A stretch of 64,000 nt of DNA, taken from the NCBI RefSeq assembly GCF_024218795.1, contig NZ_CP100400.1:1674001-1738000 (forward strand), read 5' to 3'. This document shows, one piece after another, positions 8,851 through 19,581 of this stretch. This DNA comes from Halorussus aquaticus (GTDB taxonomy: Archaea > Halobacteriota > Halobacteria > Halobacteriales > Haladaptataceae). The notes beneath the pieces are model-generated. The model did not search any database, had not been told where the DNA came from, and worked only from the letters and a program-made list of their open reading frames with translations. Within the stretch, counting starts at the first letter, position 1, and the number at the start of each line of letters is the position of its first letter. The translations under genes and the position numbers were made by a program.

Positions 8851-9528
8851 ATGGCGACAGACGCGACGACGGCGGCGCAGCAGTTCTACGGGCGGTGGGC
8901 CGACTTCTACGATTTGCTCGCACGCGCGACGCCCGGACTCGGGCGACTCCGCGCCCGGGCCGCGGACGCGCTCGCGCTCGACCCCGGCGACACCGTGGTC
9001 GAGATGGGGTGTGGTACGGGCGCGAACTTCCCGCACCTCCGCGAGCGCGTCGGTCCCGAGGGTCGGGTCGTCGGCGTGGACTTCACGCAGGGGATGCTCG
9101 CTCGCGCCCGCGACCGAATCGAGCGCGAGGGCTGGCGGAACGTCCACTGCGTGCGGGCCGACGCCACCGACGTCGAGTTCCGCGAGGCCCCGGACGCCGT
9201 CCTCGCCACGTTCGTCGTGGGGATGCTGGCCGACCCCGAGGCGGCCGTGAATCGGTGGGCCGACCTGCTCGCGCCGGGCGGCCGTCTCGCGTTGCTCGAC
9301 GCCGCCCAGACGCCGCGGTGGTTCGGGTGGCCCGTGAACCGGGCGTTCCGGGGACTCGTCGTCGCCTCGTCGCCGAGCGGTGTCGAGGCGTACGAGGCCG
9401 CGCCGTGGACCGTCCTCGACGAACGGGTGGCGGCGGCCCGCCGTGCGCTCCGGGAGCGCGCCGACGAGACGACGCACACCGAACACGCGCTCGGCGTGGT
9501 CCGAATCACCGGCGGACGAATCGGATAG
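8851..9528 (+). CDS. class I SAM-dependent methyltransferase
   Basis: A 225-residue Rossmann methyltransferase. Motif I VVEMGCGTGANFPHL is at about 50-64, followed by VVGVDFTQGMLARARDR (motif post-I) and a UbiE-like LAPGGRLALLDAAQTPRWFGWPVN segment. It resembles the UbiE/quinone or small-molecule methyltransferase group, but the substrate cannot be assigned. It is monocistronic, with its own start at 8851, and converges on the gene at 9795-10586. Confidence 0.82.
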   Translation: MATDATTAAQQFYGRWADFYDLLARATPGLGRLRARAADALALDPGDTVVEMGCGTGANFPHLRERVGPEGRVVGVDFTQGMLARARDRIEREGWRNVHCVRADATDVEFREAPDAVLATFVVGMLADPEAAVNRWADLLAPGGRLALLDAAQTPRWFGWPVNRAFRGLVVASSPSGVEAYEAAPWTVLDERVAAARRALRERADETTHTEHALGVVRITGGRIG

Positions 9529-9690
9529 CCGTCGCTCACCGTCCATCTCTCGGATTCGACCGCGCCGATTGCGCACCGCAGGAGAAGTCCAGTTTGGGGT
9601 AGTGGTCGGGGATACCAGCCCCGGACGACGGATACTGACTGCCGAAGTCACGACGTCGCCGGTTCGACGCTAGCCAGCCACCGGTGTAAA

Positions 9691-9716
9691 CCGGGGCTAT
9701 CAGACAGCCCGGTCTG
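9691..9716. terminator. hairpins between convergent genes
   Basis: CCGGGGCT at 9691-9698 pairs with AGCCCGG at 9706-9712 (one bulge), and the overlapping CAGAC/GTCTG (9701-9705 with 9712-9716) offers an alternative stem. The position between a plus-strand and a minus-strand gene suits transcription termination. No U-tract follows, so this is tentative. The rest of 9529-9794 shows no gene. Confidence 0.3.
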
Positions 9717-9794
9717 TCAGAGGCCGCGCCCGCTTGCGAAACGCTCGCCAGCGGGAACTCGCCGCGGTCGGTTGGCGCGGGTGACTGGTGACGA

Positions 9795-10586
9795 TTATCC
9801 GTACAACTCGGCGTGCGTCTCACAGAACTCGGGGTCGCGGAGTTGGGCCGCCACCACGCCCGGTTGTCGGTGGGGGTTCGAGAGCCGACACCCCGACTCC
9901 TCGCAGAACGCCTCGCCGGTCCGCCAGCAGTGGACCGCCTGCAGGACGTAGCCCTTCAGCGCCTCGGTCGTCCGCGGGTCGTCTTCGACCAGAAACTCGC
10001 CGTCGACCTCGTTCTCCAGCACCTCGCGCGGCGGGGCGTCGCCCGAGAGCAGCGCGTGTTTCTGCTTCTCCTCGTAATACTCCTCGGGCTTGGCGGGCGC
10101 TTCGTAGAGACCCGGCACCGAGACGAGCGCGGGTTGCCCGAGGACGTTCACGCGCTTGTGCCACCGGCCGTCGTGGTCGCCCCACGTGCCGACCGCGCGG
10201 TCCAGCAGGGAGACGTGGAGGTGGTCGAGGCTCCGCTCGTCCTCGGGAATCGCGTCGTTCAGTGCGCGCTGGACCGCCACGCCGTCGTAGAGGACGCCGC
10301 CCTCTCGCTCGGGGTGGTCGAGCGCCCGCTCCTCGTACCGGACGATGCCCAGCATCGCGTTGCCGGTCTCGCGCTCGTGCGGCGAGAGGACCCGGGCCTC
10401 GGCGAACCGCTCGGCAAGCGTCTCGGCGTCGCCGTCGTTCCGACGGACGTCCAGAAAGCGGTCGCGGACTCGGACTTCGGGGTCGCCGTCGTCTCCTCGG
10501 GGGAGTCGGTCGCGGAGCCAACTGGCGATCGCGTCGGCGTCCGCGACGGCGGTCGGCGCGCGGTAGAGAATCACCGTCTCAACCAT
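9795..10586 (-). CDS. DUF6775-like archaeal protein, putative metallopeptidase
   Basis: The 263-residue protein (MVETVILYRAPTAVAD start) has a central segment with LDHLHVSLLDRAVGTWG and HKRVNVLGQPALVSVPGLYEAPAKPEEYY. It ends in a Cys/His cluster (FCEESGCRLSNPHRQPG ... FCETHAELY) likely to bind metal. I recognise this as the archaeal family named DUF6775 putative metallopeptidase, but no HExxH motif is visible, so peptidase activity is unproven. It is transcribed divergently from the SagB-like gene across an 89-bp gap. Confidence 0.6.
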   Translation of the reverse strand: MVETVILYRAPTAVADADAIASWLRDRLPRGDDGDPEVRVRDRFLDVRRNDGDAETLAERFAEARVLSPHERETGNAMLGIVRYEERALDHPEREGGVLYDGVAVQRALNDAIPEDERSLDHLHVSLLDRAVGTWGDHDGRWHKRVNVLGQPALVSVPGLYEAPAKPEEYYEEKQKHALLSGDAPPREVLENEVDGEFLVEDDPRTTEALKGYVLQAVHCWRTGEAFCEESGCRLSNPHRQPGVVAAQLRDPEFCETHAELYG

Positions 10587-10675
10587 ATTCGTGGGTTGTA
10601 CCACCGGGAGAAACGTGTTGCGGTTCCCCGAACCACGGCAACTCCTAAGTGTCGGTTGGAAGTAACTATCGCCAC

Positions 10676-12241
10676 ATGGTCCGCGCTCCCGAGTACCACG
10701 AACGCACGAAACACGCCACGAGCGACTTCCCGAACCCCGACTTGGAACTCGACTTCGAGACGATGCCACGGCCCTTCAAGTCCCTCCGCGACCGACCGCG
10801 CGAGTCGCTTCCGGGAGTCCGCGCGCCAGTCCTCCCGGCGCTGTCGGTCGTCGCGGAGGCCGACGCCGACCCGCTCGCCGGGACCGAACAGACCGCACGT
10901 GACCCCGTGGACGCCGTGACCGTGGCCTCGCTCTGTTACTACGCCGCGGGCATCAAAGCCGAGAGCGCCCATCCGGCCGACGAGGTCGCCCACCCGACGT
11001 ACTACCGGGCGGCGTCCTGTACCGGCAATCTCCACCACATCGACGCTTACGTGGTCTGCGCCGACCTCGACGGTCTCGACGCTGGCGTCTACCACTTCGA
11101 CCCCACGACGTTCTCGCTGGACGTTCTCCGCGAAGGGGATTACCGGGGAGCGCTCGCGGACGCGGCCGGTCCCGGCGCGGGCGTCGCGGACGCGCCGGTC
11201 ACCGTCGCGGTCACCTCCGAGTGGTGGCGCAACGCGTGGAAGTACCGCGAGCGGACCTACCGCCACGCGTTCTGGGACTCGGGGACCGTGGTCGCCAACC
11301 TGCTCGGGACCGCCCACGCCTTCGACCTGCCCGCGTCGGTCGTGACGGGGTTCGACGACCGTTCGGTCGCCGACCTGCTCGGGGTCGCCCCCGAGACCGA
11401 AGCCCCGCTCGAACTCGTCTCGGTCGGGCGGGGCGCGCCGGACGGCGGCCCGTCCGCGAACGAATCGCCGCCGGTCGAACCAGTCGAACCCGAGACCGTC
11501 GCGCACCCCGCTCACGACCGCTCGCACGACCTCCCGTACGAAGCGTGGGCGGGAAGCACCCTCTCCGACGGCGAGTCGGCGGCGGCGTGGCGCGACCGCG
11601 TTCGCGAGGCCGGTTCGGTCGGGAGCGTCTCGCCGGGCGACGGCGAGCGCGTCCCGCTCGCCCCGGTCGATTACGAGACGGAGGTGGCGCGGCCGCTGTG
11701 GAACGCCATCCGACGCCGTCGCTCCTGCCGGGAGTTCGCCGACGAACCGCTGAGCCGACGAAAGCTAGGGACCGTCCTCGACCGGGCCACGCGGGGCGTT
11801 CCGGGCGACTGGAACGCGGGCGACGCGTCGGGCCTCCGGTTCAACGACGTGTACGTTCTCGCGACGGACGTCGAGGAGGTGCCGGACGGGAGCTACCAGT
11901 TCCACCCCGAGGAGGAGGCGCTGGAGCGACTCGGCGACGCGACGAGTCGGGACCAGACCCGACTGGCGCTCGGTCAGGAGTGGGCCGGTGACGCCCACGT
12001 CAACGTCTACTGCATGACGGACGTCGATGCGGTGGTCGAGGAACTGGGCGACCGGGGATACCGTCTGGCGCAACTGGAGGCGGGCGTCGTACTCGGGCGA
12101 CTCTATCTGGCGACCTACGCTCATCGTCCGCTCGGCGGGACGGGCCTGACGTTCTTCGACGACGAGGTGACCGAGTTCCTCTCGCCGCGCGCCGAGAGCC
12201 AGACCCCGACGACGATGTTCGCGATGGGCGTCGCGGAGTAG
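10676..12241 (+). CDS. double-domain SagB/ThcOx-type nitroreductase
   Basis: The 521-residue protein has two nitroreductase-fold halves: residues about 40-260 (YYAAGIKAESAHPADEVAHPTYYRAASCTG, then GTVVANLLGTAHAFDLPASVVTGFDD) and about 330-521 (LWNAIRRRRSCREFADEPLSRRKLG, QLEAGVVLGRLYLATYAH). This tandem layout is that of SagB-type FMN oxidoreductases, which in RiPP pathways oxidise azolines to azoles. Many standalone archaeal homologues have no known substrate. I prefer the ATG at 10676 because a TATA-like CCTAAG lies about 30 bp upstream; a GTG at 10649 is also in frame. Confidence 0.8.
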   Translation: MVRAPEYHERTKHATSDFPNPDLELDFETMPRPFKSLRDRPRESLPGVRAPVLPALSVVAEADADPLAGTEQTARDPVDAVTVASLCYYAAGIKAESAHPADEVAHPTYYRAASCTGNLHHIDAYVVCADLDGLDAGVYHFDPTTFSLDVLREGDYRGALADAAGPGAGVADAPVTVAVTSEWWRNAWKYRERTYRHAFWDSGTVVANLLGTAHAFDLPASVVTGFDDRSVADLLGVAPETEAPLELVSVGRGAPDGGPSANESPPVEPVEPETVAHPAHDRSHDLPYEAWAGSTLSDGESAAAWRDRVREAGSVGSVSPGDGERVPLAPVDYETEVARPLWNAIRRRRSCREFADEPLSRRKLGTVLDRATRGVPGDWNAGDASGLRFNDVYVLATDVEEVPDGSYQFHPEEEALERLGDATSRDQTRLALGQEWAGDAHVNVYCMTDVDAVVEELGDRGYRLAQLEAGVVLGRLYLATYAHRPLGGTGLTFFDDEVTEFLSPRAESQTPTTMFAMGVAE

Positions 12242-12295
12242 AATCTCGACCAACTGGTCCGTCGAAGCATCCGCCCGCCGGAGGCGCACGGTTCG

Positions 12296-12331
12296 CCGGA
12301 CGTTCGCTTCGCTCGCGTCCGGGAGGTTTTT
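12296..12331 (+). terminator. terminator after the SagB-like gene
   Basis: CCGGACG (12296-12302) pairs perfectly with CGTCCGG (12316-12322), and TTTTT follows at 12327-12331. It lies 55 bp past the stop of the SagB-like gene, between convergent genes. Confidence 0.5.
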
Positions 12332-12349
12332 CTCCGAGTCTTTGTGGGA

Positions 12350-12380
12350 TGGGGTTCCCGCAGCGATCGAGGAAACCCCA
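12350..12380 (-). terminator. inverted repeat after thi4
   Basis: TGGGGTT (12350-12356) and AACCCCA (12374-12380) form a 7-bp stem just past the thi4 stop on the minus strand, preceded by a TTTTT run (12387-12391 as plus-strand A). It could end thi4 transcripts; the U-run before the stem, not after it, is atypical. Confidence 0.35.
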
Positions 12381-12395
12381 CCTCGTAAAAAGTGG

Positions 12396-13940
<1,545 letters not shown>

Positions 13941-14015
13941 CTACGCGACACACGGCACTGCGATTTTTGCGAATACTCACGATACCGACGAGTCGAAGCC
14001 ACCGTCCGGTCGCGT

Positions 14016-16538
14016 TCAGAAGACGGTCCGCAGGTCCGACCCGTACTCGCTGTCGGCGTACCGATTTCGTTCGCTCCAGTCGGCGACGCTCTGGCCGACC
14101 GCGTCGAGCGCCTCGACGAGGTGGTCGGTCGTCACCGCCTCGCCCTCCCGGAGCGCCGCCCGCGCAGCGCTCTGGGCGACCGACCGGAGGTCGCTGACGT
14201 TGTCGCCCGTCGACGCTTCGAGCACGACGTCCCAGTCCACGTCGCCGAGGAGGCGGTCGTCCAGCGCCTCGCGCAGGACTGCCTCGCGGGTCTCCTCGTC
14301 CGGGAGCGGAACCTCGACGCGTTCGGCGAAACAGCCCGCGTGCAACACCGAATCGGCGACGTCCTCGACGAGGTGGGTCGTTCCGACGACGAACACCTCC
14401 GACGGTGTCGCGTCCAGTTCGGCAGCGAGGCGGTGGGAGAGTCCCCGGTCGCTCGCGCCTCGGCCGCCGGGCGTGAGCGCGTCGAGGTCGTCCACGAACA
14501 GCACGCAGGGCGCGTTCGCTCGCGCCACCTCGAACGCGTCCCCGACGTTCTCCTCGGGCGTCCCGTCCCACTCGACGGCCAACGCCGGTGGCGTCACGCG
14601 AAGGTACGGCCAGCCGAGTTCGCCCGCGATAGCCCGGCTCAGGTAGGTCTTCCCGCACTCCGGCGGGCCGTACAGTAAGACGCCGTCCGGTGAATCGACG
14701 CCGTAGTCCTCGTACTGCTCGGGATTTTCGAGTTGGTCGAGGACGCGCTCCCGGAGCGCGGTGGTCGTCTCCGTCATCCCGGGGACGGCCGCGAAGTCCC
14801 GCGACGGCGGCGCGTCGAGGAGTTGCTCCGCGTCCAGCGAGACGCCCGGGGGCCGCCGGACGCCCTCCTCGTCGGCCGCGCCCTCCGCCGCCACGTCGTA
14901 CTGGTCGAGCCATCCGGCGATGCTCGTCTCCACCTCGTCGGCGGCCGAGAGCAGGTGCGCCTCGCCGATGTCGGCGTCGTCCGCGAGCGCGGCCCGCGCC
15001 GCGCGTTCGGCGACGAGTTCGAGGTCGCTGGCGGCGTAGCCCGCGGTCCGCTCGACCGCTTCCGTCAGCGAGAGTTCCGACGCCGTGGGCCGCCCGTCGA
15101 GGTGGACCTCGAGAATCGCCTCACGCGCCTCGGCGTCCGGCGGGGTCACTTCGACGCGTTCGTCGAACCGGCCCGAACGCAACACCGCGTCGTCCACGTC
15201 CTCCACGAGATTGGTCGCGGCCAACACCACCACGTCGTCGTCGCTCGCGCCCTCGAGTTCCGTGAGCAGTTGGTTGACCATCTGCTGTTCGGTGTTGGTC
15301 ATCCGTCCGCTCCGGTCGCTGGCCACGGCGTCTATCTCGTCGATGAACACCAGACACGGTGCGTTGGCGCGAGCGACCGCGAACACGTCGGCGACGTTGT
15401 CGGCCGCCTCGCCGACCCACTTGCTGGTCAGGTCGCTGGGCGAGACCGAGAGGAAGTGGCGGTCGAGTTCGCCCGCCAGCGCTCCGGCGACGTGGGTCTT
15501 TCCGCACCCCGGCGGACCGTACAGTAACACGCCGTCGGTGACGCCCAGTCCGTACTTCTCGTACTTTTCGGGTTCTTCGAGCGGCTTTAGGACCAACTCT
15601 CTGAGCGTCTCCTTCAGGTCGCTCATGCCGCCCACGTCGGCGAAGTCGCGCTCCGGGTCGGTCTCCAGAATCGAGGAGACCGACAACTCTACGTCGTCGG
15701 GTACTGTTATCTCGGAGTCCGTCTCCTCCGGTGGTTCCGCGTCTGTCTCTCCACTCACAGGAGCGGACGGGTCGGCCGACCCCCGTGTCTCGTCGTCGGG
15801 CCGACTCTCCGTCCCGTCGCGTGTATCCGACGGCGCGCGTTCCTCGAACGGCGTCGGGTCGTCGAGGCGCGCTACTTCCCGAACTCGCGAGAGTAACGCC
15901 GGGTCGCCAGCGACGTGGTCCGAGAGCCACGTCTCCTCGCGGGCGGAGTCGTCGGTCTCGACCCACCCGACGTCGCGGAAGGCGACGACGCGCTCGCTGT
16001 TCGCGGTCTTACCGCCGAACTGTGCGAGCCAAAACGGAAGGTAGAGTCTTGTCGCATCCTCGATTTCGACCGTTCCCGACGGGTCGAAGTCGGCGGGCAG
16101 TCCGAACCGTTCCCGGAGTTCGGTGGCCGAACCGTCGTCGGTCTGGCGCAAGACGTCGGCCAGTTCGCTCGTGGCGGTCCGTTTCGAGCGCACGAACTCC
16201 AGCGGGAGCACGGACTCCGGACCGGCGTGAGTCCCCAGTCGGTACTGACCGACGAGCGAGACGGGAATCGGTGACCCGCTCTTCTCGGCGAACGCCGCGA
16301 GGTCCGGTTCGTGGCCCGCGTCGAGTCCGTCCAGCAGGACGTTGATACGTGCGGCCACCGGTTCGGGGTCTCCGGACGGCCGGTACGCGACGCGGACCCT
16401 GACCGCGGGATAGAGGAGGCGACAGAGTCTGAGGAGTCGCTGGTCGGTGAGGGCCTCGTCCACGTCGGCGAGCGCGTCGCGGACGGACTCGGGTTCGGGT
16501 AGCGTGCGGTCGATGTAGCGGACCTCGTACTCGCTCAC
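14016..16538 (-). CDS. two-domain AAA ATPase, CDC48-like, with degenerate second ring
   Basis: The 840-residue protein has an N-terminal domain (1-270) unlike the usual CDC48 N-domain. D1 is intact: Walker A GPPGCGKT with K347, Walker B FIDEID, sensor 1 AATN and arginine-finger region RSGRFDER. D2 keeps Walker A (GPPECGKT, K630), but its Walker B reads FVDDLD (D684 where the catalytic Glu should be). Sensor 1 Asn is replaced by His722, and the arginine-finger segment is HAGCFAER (Cys736 instead of Arg). D2 therefore probably binds but does not hydrolyse ATP. Substrate is unknown; unfolding or remodelling by D1 is the inference. Confidence 0.88.
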   Translation of the reverse strand: MSEYEVRYIDRTLPEPESVRDALADVDEALTDQRLLRLCRLLYPAVRVRVAYRPSGDPEPVAARINVLLDGLDAGHEPDLAAFAEKSGSPIPVSLVGQYRLGTHAGPESVLPLEFVRSKRTATSELADVLRQTDDGSATELRERFGLPADFDPSGTVEIEDATRLYLPFWLAQFGGKTANSERVVAFRDVGWVETDDSAREETWLSDHVAGDPALLSRVREVARLDDPTPFEERAPSDTRDGTESRPDDETRGSADPSAPVSGETDAEPPEETDSEITVPDDVELSVSSILETDPERDFADVGGMSDLKETLRELVLKPLEEPEKYEKYGLGVTDGVLLYGPPGCGKTHVAGALAGELDRHFLSVSPSDLTSKWVGEAADNVADVFAVARANAPCLVFIDEIDAVASDRSGRMTNTEQQMVNQLLTELEGASDDDVVVLAATNLVEDVDDAVLRSGRFDERVEVTPPDAEAREAILEVHLDGRPTASELSLTEAVERTAGYAASDLELVAERAARAALADDADIGEAHLLSAADEVETSIAGWLDQYDVAAEGAADEEGVRRPPGVSLDAEQLLDAPPSRDFAAVPGMTETTTALRERVLDQLENPEQYEDYGVDSPDGVLLYGPPECGKTYLSRAIAGELGWPYLRVTPPALAVEWDGTPEENVGDAFEVARANAPCVLFVDDLDALTPGGRGASDRGLSHRLAAELDATPSEVFVVGTTHLVEDVADSVLHAGCFAERVEVPLPDEETREAVLREALDDRLLGDVDWDVVLEASTGDNVSDLRSVAQSAARAALREGEAVTTDHLVEALDAVGQSVADWSERNRYADSEYGSDLRTVF

Positions 16539-16632
16539 GGCGATATCCCCCCGAAGAGTGCGTTTCGAATCGTCATGTAATCGTCACGTAGTTGTGTTCG
16601 AGAAGTAAAAAGATGTAGCAACCCCGTCCGTC

Positions 16633-17376
16633 TCAGTCGAGGTCGCCCTGCCGAATCGCCCGTTCGGCCTCCTCCAGCGCCGCCTCGCGGTCGAACTCCG
16701 AGACGATAGCTTCCAACTCCTCGCGCGAGGCGTCTTTCAACTCTCTCGCGTGCTCCGTCACGTTCGGCACGGCACGGACGATGTTGTCGATGATCGGGAT
16801 GGCGGCGACCCGGGCCGACCGCGACATCGGGTTCAGGTCCACGACGATTTCGGTCTTGCCCATCTCCGAGAGCGCCTCGGCCCGGTCGCCGTCCTCCAGC
16901 GGAACGAGAACCACGTCGGCGTCGTGGATGCCGTCCTCGTCCACCTTCGCGCGCTCGTGGTCGAGTCCCGGAATCCGGGCGTCGGCCGCGAGACCCTTCA
17001 CGTCGGTCGCGCCGTGGTCCCGGAGGTGGTCGGCGATGGCCGCCATGCGCTCTTCGGTCCGGTTGAACAGGTTCACTTCGAGGTCGGCACCGACCGCGTC
17101 CGCCAGTTCCACCATCTCCCCCGGCACGAGCGCCGCGACGTTCCCGTTGACCGAGAGGACCGCGTGGTCGGCCAGCAGGAGGCGGGCCGCGGCCGCGCGC
17201 TCCGCTCGCTCGGCGCTCGGAATCGTCTCCTCGCCGAGCAGGTAGTCGTACGCCTCGCCCCGGCCCTGCGCGATGAGGCCCTGTTTGCTGGTGATGCCCT
17301 TCTCGACGCCCGCCTCGATTCGGTGTCTGGTCCGGAGCGACTCGGCGCGCGGATGGTCGTCGGGAATCTCGGTCAT
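16633..17376 (-). CDS. 4-phosphopantoate--beta-alanine ligase (phosphopantothenate synthetase)
   Basis: This is the archaeal enzyme that joins 4-phosphopantoate and beta-alanine with ATP to give 4'-phosphopantothenate for coenzyme A. The 247-residue protein contains VEKGITSKQGLIAQGRGEAYDYLLGE, LSVNGNVAALVPGEMVELA, VNLFNRTEERMAAIADHL and VVDLNPMSRSARVA, all characteristic of the family. The ATG at 17376 (MTEIPDDHPRAESL) is preferred over an in-frame ATG at 17403. It follows pantoate kinase by 30 bp on the same strand, so two consecutive CoA steps are in one operon. Confidence 0.93.
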   Translation of the reverse strand: MTEIPDDHPRAESLRTRHRIEAGVEKGITSKQGLIAQGRGEAYDYLLGEETIPSAERAERAAAARLLLADHAVLSVNGNVAALVPGEMVELADAVGADLEVNLFNRTEERMAAIADHLRDHGATDVKGLAADARIPGLDHERAKVDEDGIHDADVVLVPLEDGDRAEALSEMGKTEIVVDLNPMSRSARVAAIPIIDNIVRAVPNVTEHARELKDASREELEAIVSEFDREAALEEAERAIRQGDLD

Positions 17377-17406
17377 GTCGGATACTCCGCAGGGACGCGC
17401 CAAAAA

Positions 17407-18243
17407 TCAGTCCATCTGTAGCGTCGCACCGGCGGGGTGGGTCTCACAGGTCTCGGCGTCGTAGCCCGCACGCGACAGGCCGTTGCCGAGCGCGAACACG
17501 GTCTCGCCCAGCATCGCCATCGCGGCCTCGCCGCCCTCCTCGCGCACGTCGGCGAGGACGCTCTCGACCTCCGGCGTGAGCAGGTCGGCCTCCCGAGCGA
17601 ACTCGCGGGAGGCCGCCATCAGCGTCGGCAGGGTGGGTTCCTCGACGAGTTCGACCAGTCTGTCCACGCCGACCCTCGAGAGTCGGTCGGTGTCGCCCGA
17701 CAGCACGGCCGACGTCGAGCGCTCGCCCAGCGTCAGGTACTCGACGCGCGTTCGCTCGGGAACGCCGTCGAGGCGGTTGTACTCGGGCGCGCCGGGGTCG
17801 AGTCGAATCGGGACGCCGCCGCGGGCTTGGGCCACCACGTCGCCGAGACCGGTCCCGGCCTCGACCTCCGCGGCGTGGGCGATGGTCGTCAGTTCGTTCT
17901 CCGAGCGTCCGCAGTCGAAGACGCGGTTGGCGGCCAGCGCGGTTCCGAGCGCGGTCGCTCCCGAGACGCCGAACCCAGCGCCGACGGGGAGGTCGGTGGT
18001 CGCGGTCACGCGCGCGTCGACGTCGAGCGCCGAGAGGACTCGCGTCACCGCTTCGACGGCGGCGGGTTCGTCGTTCAACTGCATCGACGTCTCGGCGGCG
18101 GGTTCGACCTCGACGGTCACGCCGTCCGAGAGGGTCAGTCCTGCACCTCTGGACCCCGCCTGCTCGGGGTCGTCGGCGTCGTGGACGCTGAAGAAGCCGG
18201 TGACGTGGCCCGGCACGAACGCCCGCGACGAGTCGTCGGTCAT
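17407..18243 (-). CDS. pantoate kinase (GHMP family)
   Basis: Archaeal pantoate kinase phosphorylates pantoate ahead of beta-alanine ligation, the reverse order of the bacterial route. The 278-residue protein has the GHMP ATP-binding motif DLPVGAGFGVSGATALGTAL near residue 90 and the N-terminal AFVPGHVTGFF of this family. A Gly-rich C-terminal motif AMAMLGETVFALG completes the GHMP fold. The ATG at 18243 is chosen over upstream arginine-rich in-frame sequence. It is first in the operon with phosphopantothenate synthetase. Confidence 0.9.
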   Translation of the reverse strand: MTDDSSRAFVPGHVTGFFSVHDADDPEQAGSRGAGLTLSDGVTVEVEPAAETSMQLNDEPAAVEAVTRVLSALDVDARVTATTDLPVGAGFGVSGATALGTALAANRVFDCGRSENELTTIAHAAEVEAGTGLGDVVAQARGGVPIRLDPGAPEYNRLDGVPERTRVEYLTLGERSTSAVLSGDTDRLSRVGVDRLVELVEEPTLPTLMAASREFAREADLLTPEVESVLADVREEGGEAAMAMLGETVFALGNGLSRAGYDAETCETHPAGATLQMD

Positions 18244-18372
18244 ACTCTCACGTTTCGAGGCGGGCCGTATAACCTTTATAATCCGCGCTCGTCGCGGCGG
18301 TTCGGTTCGACGCGACGGCCGGGCCATCAGTCACTTCCGCGCGCTCGGAGTAGTCGTACGCCCACACCGGAC

Positions 18373-19224
18373 ATGAGTTCCGACAACGACCCGTCGCCCA
18401 CCTCGTATCAGGAGATTCTGGGTCTGGAAATCGAGGAGGGACTGAGCCAGTTACAGCGCTCGAACGTCGGACTGGCGCTGTCCGGTCTGTCGGCCGGACT
18501 GGACATCGGCTTCGGTCCCTTCCTGATGGCGGTCGTCATCACCATGAGTTCCGGCGCGTTCTCCGACCCCCTGACGGGACTGCTGGTGGCGAACGCGTAC
18601 GCCGTCGGATTCATCTTCGTCGTCCTCGGTCGGTCGGAACTGTTCACCGAACACACGTCGCTCGCCGTCGTGCCGGTCCTCAACGGACAGGCGTCCGTGA
18701 GCAAACTCGCCAGACTGTGGGGCGTCATCTACGTCTCGAACCTCGTCGGCGGGGCGCTGTTCTCGCTCCTCGCGGTTCAGGTCGGACCGGAGTTGACGAC
18801 CGTCGAGATGTCGGCCTTCGGGGAAATCGCCCACGGACTGGTGAAGTACTCGTGGTCCACCACCGTGCTGGCGGCCGTCCTCGCCGGGTGGCTGATGGGG
18901 CTGATGACGTGGCTGGTCGCCGCCGGACAGAACACCATCAGTCAGGCGTTCTTCGTCTGGTTGGTCGCGGTGGTCATCGGGTTGGCCCACCTGCCCCACT
19001 CCATCGCGGGGAGCGTCGAGGTCATGCTCGGCATGTTCGCCCGGCAGGGCATCACCGTCCTCGACTTCGCGCACTTCCTGCTGTGGTCCACCGTGGGCAA
19101 CGTAATCGGCGGCTCCGTCTTCGTCGGCCTGCTCAAGTACGGCCACGGTATCCGCGGCGGGACCTCCCCCGAGGACATCGACGTGGACGTGGACGAGGGG
19201 ACCGCCGAGCAGGAGTCGGGATGA
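18373..19224 (+). CDS. formate/nitrite transporter (FNT) family channel
   Basis: The 283-residue protein has six membrane segments separated by conserved FNT loops. GLSAGLDIGFGPFLMAVV is near residue 38, GRSELFTEHT near 95 and GLAHLPHSIAGSVEV near 200, the last with the pore-lining histidine region of FocA/NirC. It lacks extra domains and ends in an acidic cytoplasmic tail. FNT pentamers pass formate, nitrite, hydrosulfide or acetate-like monovalent anions; which one cannot be told. It is monocistronic, divergent from the CoA operon. Confidence 0.88.
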   Translation: MSSDNDPSPTSYQEILGLEIEEGLSQLQRSNVGLALSGLSAGLDIGFGPFLMAVVITMSSGAFSDPLTGLLVANAYAVGFIFVVLGRSELFTEHTSLAVVPVLNGQASVSKLARLWGVIYVSNLVGGALFSLLAVQVGPELTTVEMSAFGEIAHGLVKYSWSTTVLAAVLAGWLMGLMTWLVAAGQNTISQAFFVWLVAVVIGLAHLPHSIAGSVEVMLGMFARQGITVLDFAHFLLWSTVGNVIGGSVFVGLLKYGHGIRGGTSPEDIDVDVDEGTAEQESG

Positions 19225-19278
19225 GTCGGTGAATCGTCCGTAAGTTCATAAGTGATTACAACGTAGTACCAAGTATAC

Positions 19279-19581
19279 GTGCCTTCAATCAGTGCGAGAA
19301 TCCCCGACGATGAGGAAGAAGCATTAGAGGAGGTTGCAGAACTTCTTGGCGAAGATAAGAGTACGACAATCCGAAAAGCCCTCAACGAGGGTCTATACGA
19401 TATTCGCGTTCGCATTGCAATTGAACAATACCAATCTGGCGAGGTGTCGGTCAACGAGGCGGCCCGAATTGCAGGCGTACCTCTGGGCGAATGGTTCGAA
19501 ATCGCGCGTGAACAGAATCTGACTTCACAGCTATCTCCCGGAGATCTGGAAGCTGACGCCGATGCTGTGCAGGACCTATGA
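19279..19581 (+). CDS. UPF0175 family protein, probable antitoxin
   Basis: A 100-residue protein with a GTG start (PSISARIPDDEEEALEEVAELLGEDKSTTIRKAL): a ribbon-helix-helix-like N-terminus followed by a second helical motif (SVNEAARIAGVPLGEWFEIA) typical of UPF0175. Members are encoded next to PIN-like proteins and are thought to act as antitoxins. The stop overlaps the PIN gene start by 4 nt. Base composition is lower in GC than the neighbours, suggesting recent acquisition. Confidence 0.8.
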   Translation: MPSISARIPDDEEEALEEVAELLGEDKSTTIRKALNEGLYDIRVRIAIEQYQSGEVSVNEAARIAGVPLGEWFEIAREQNLTSQLSPGDLEADADAVQDL

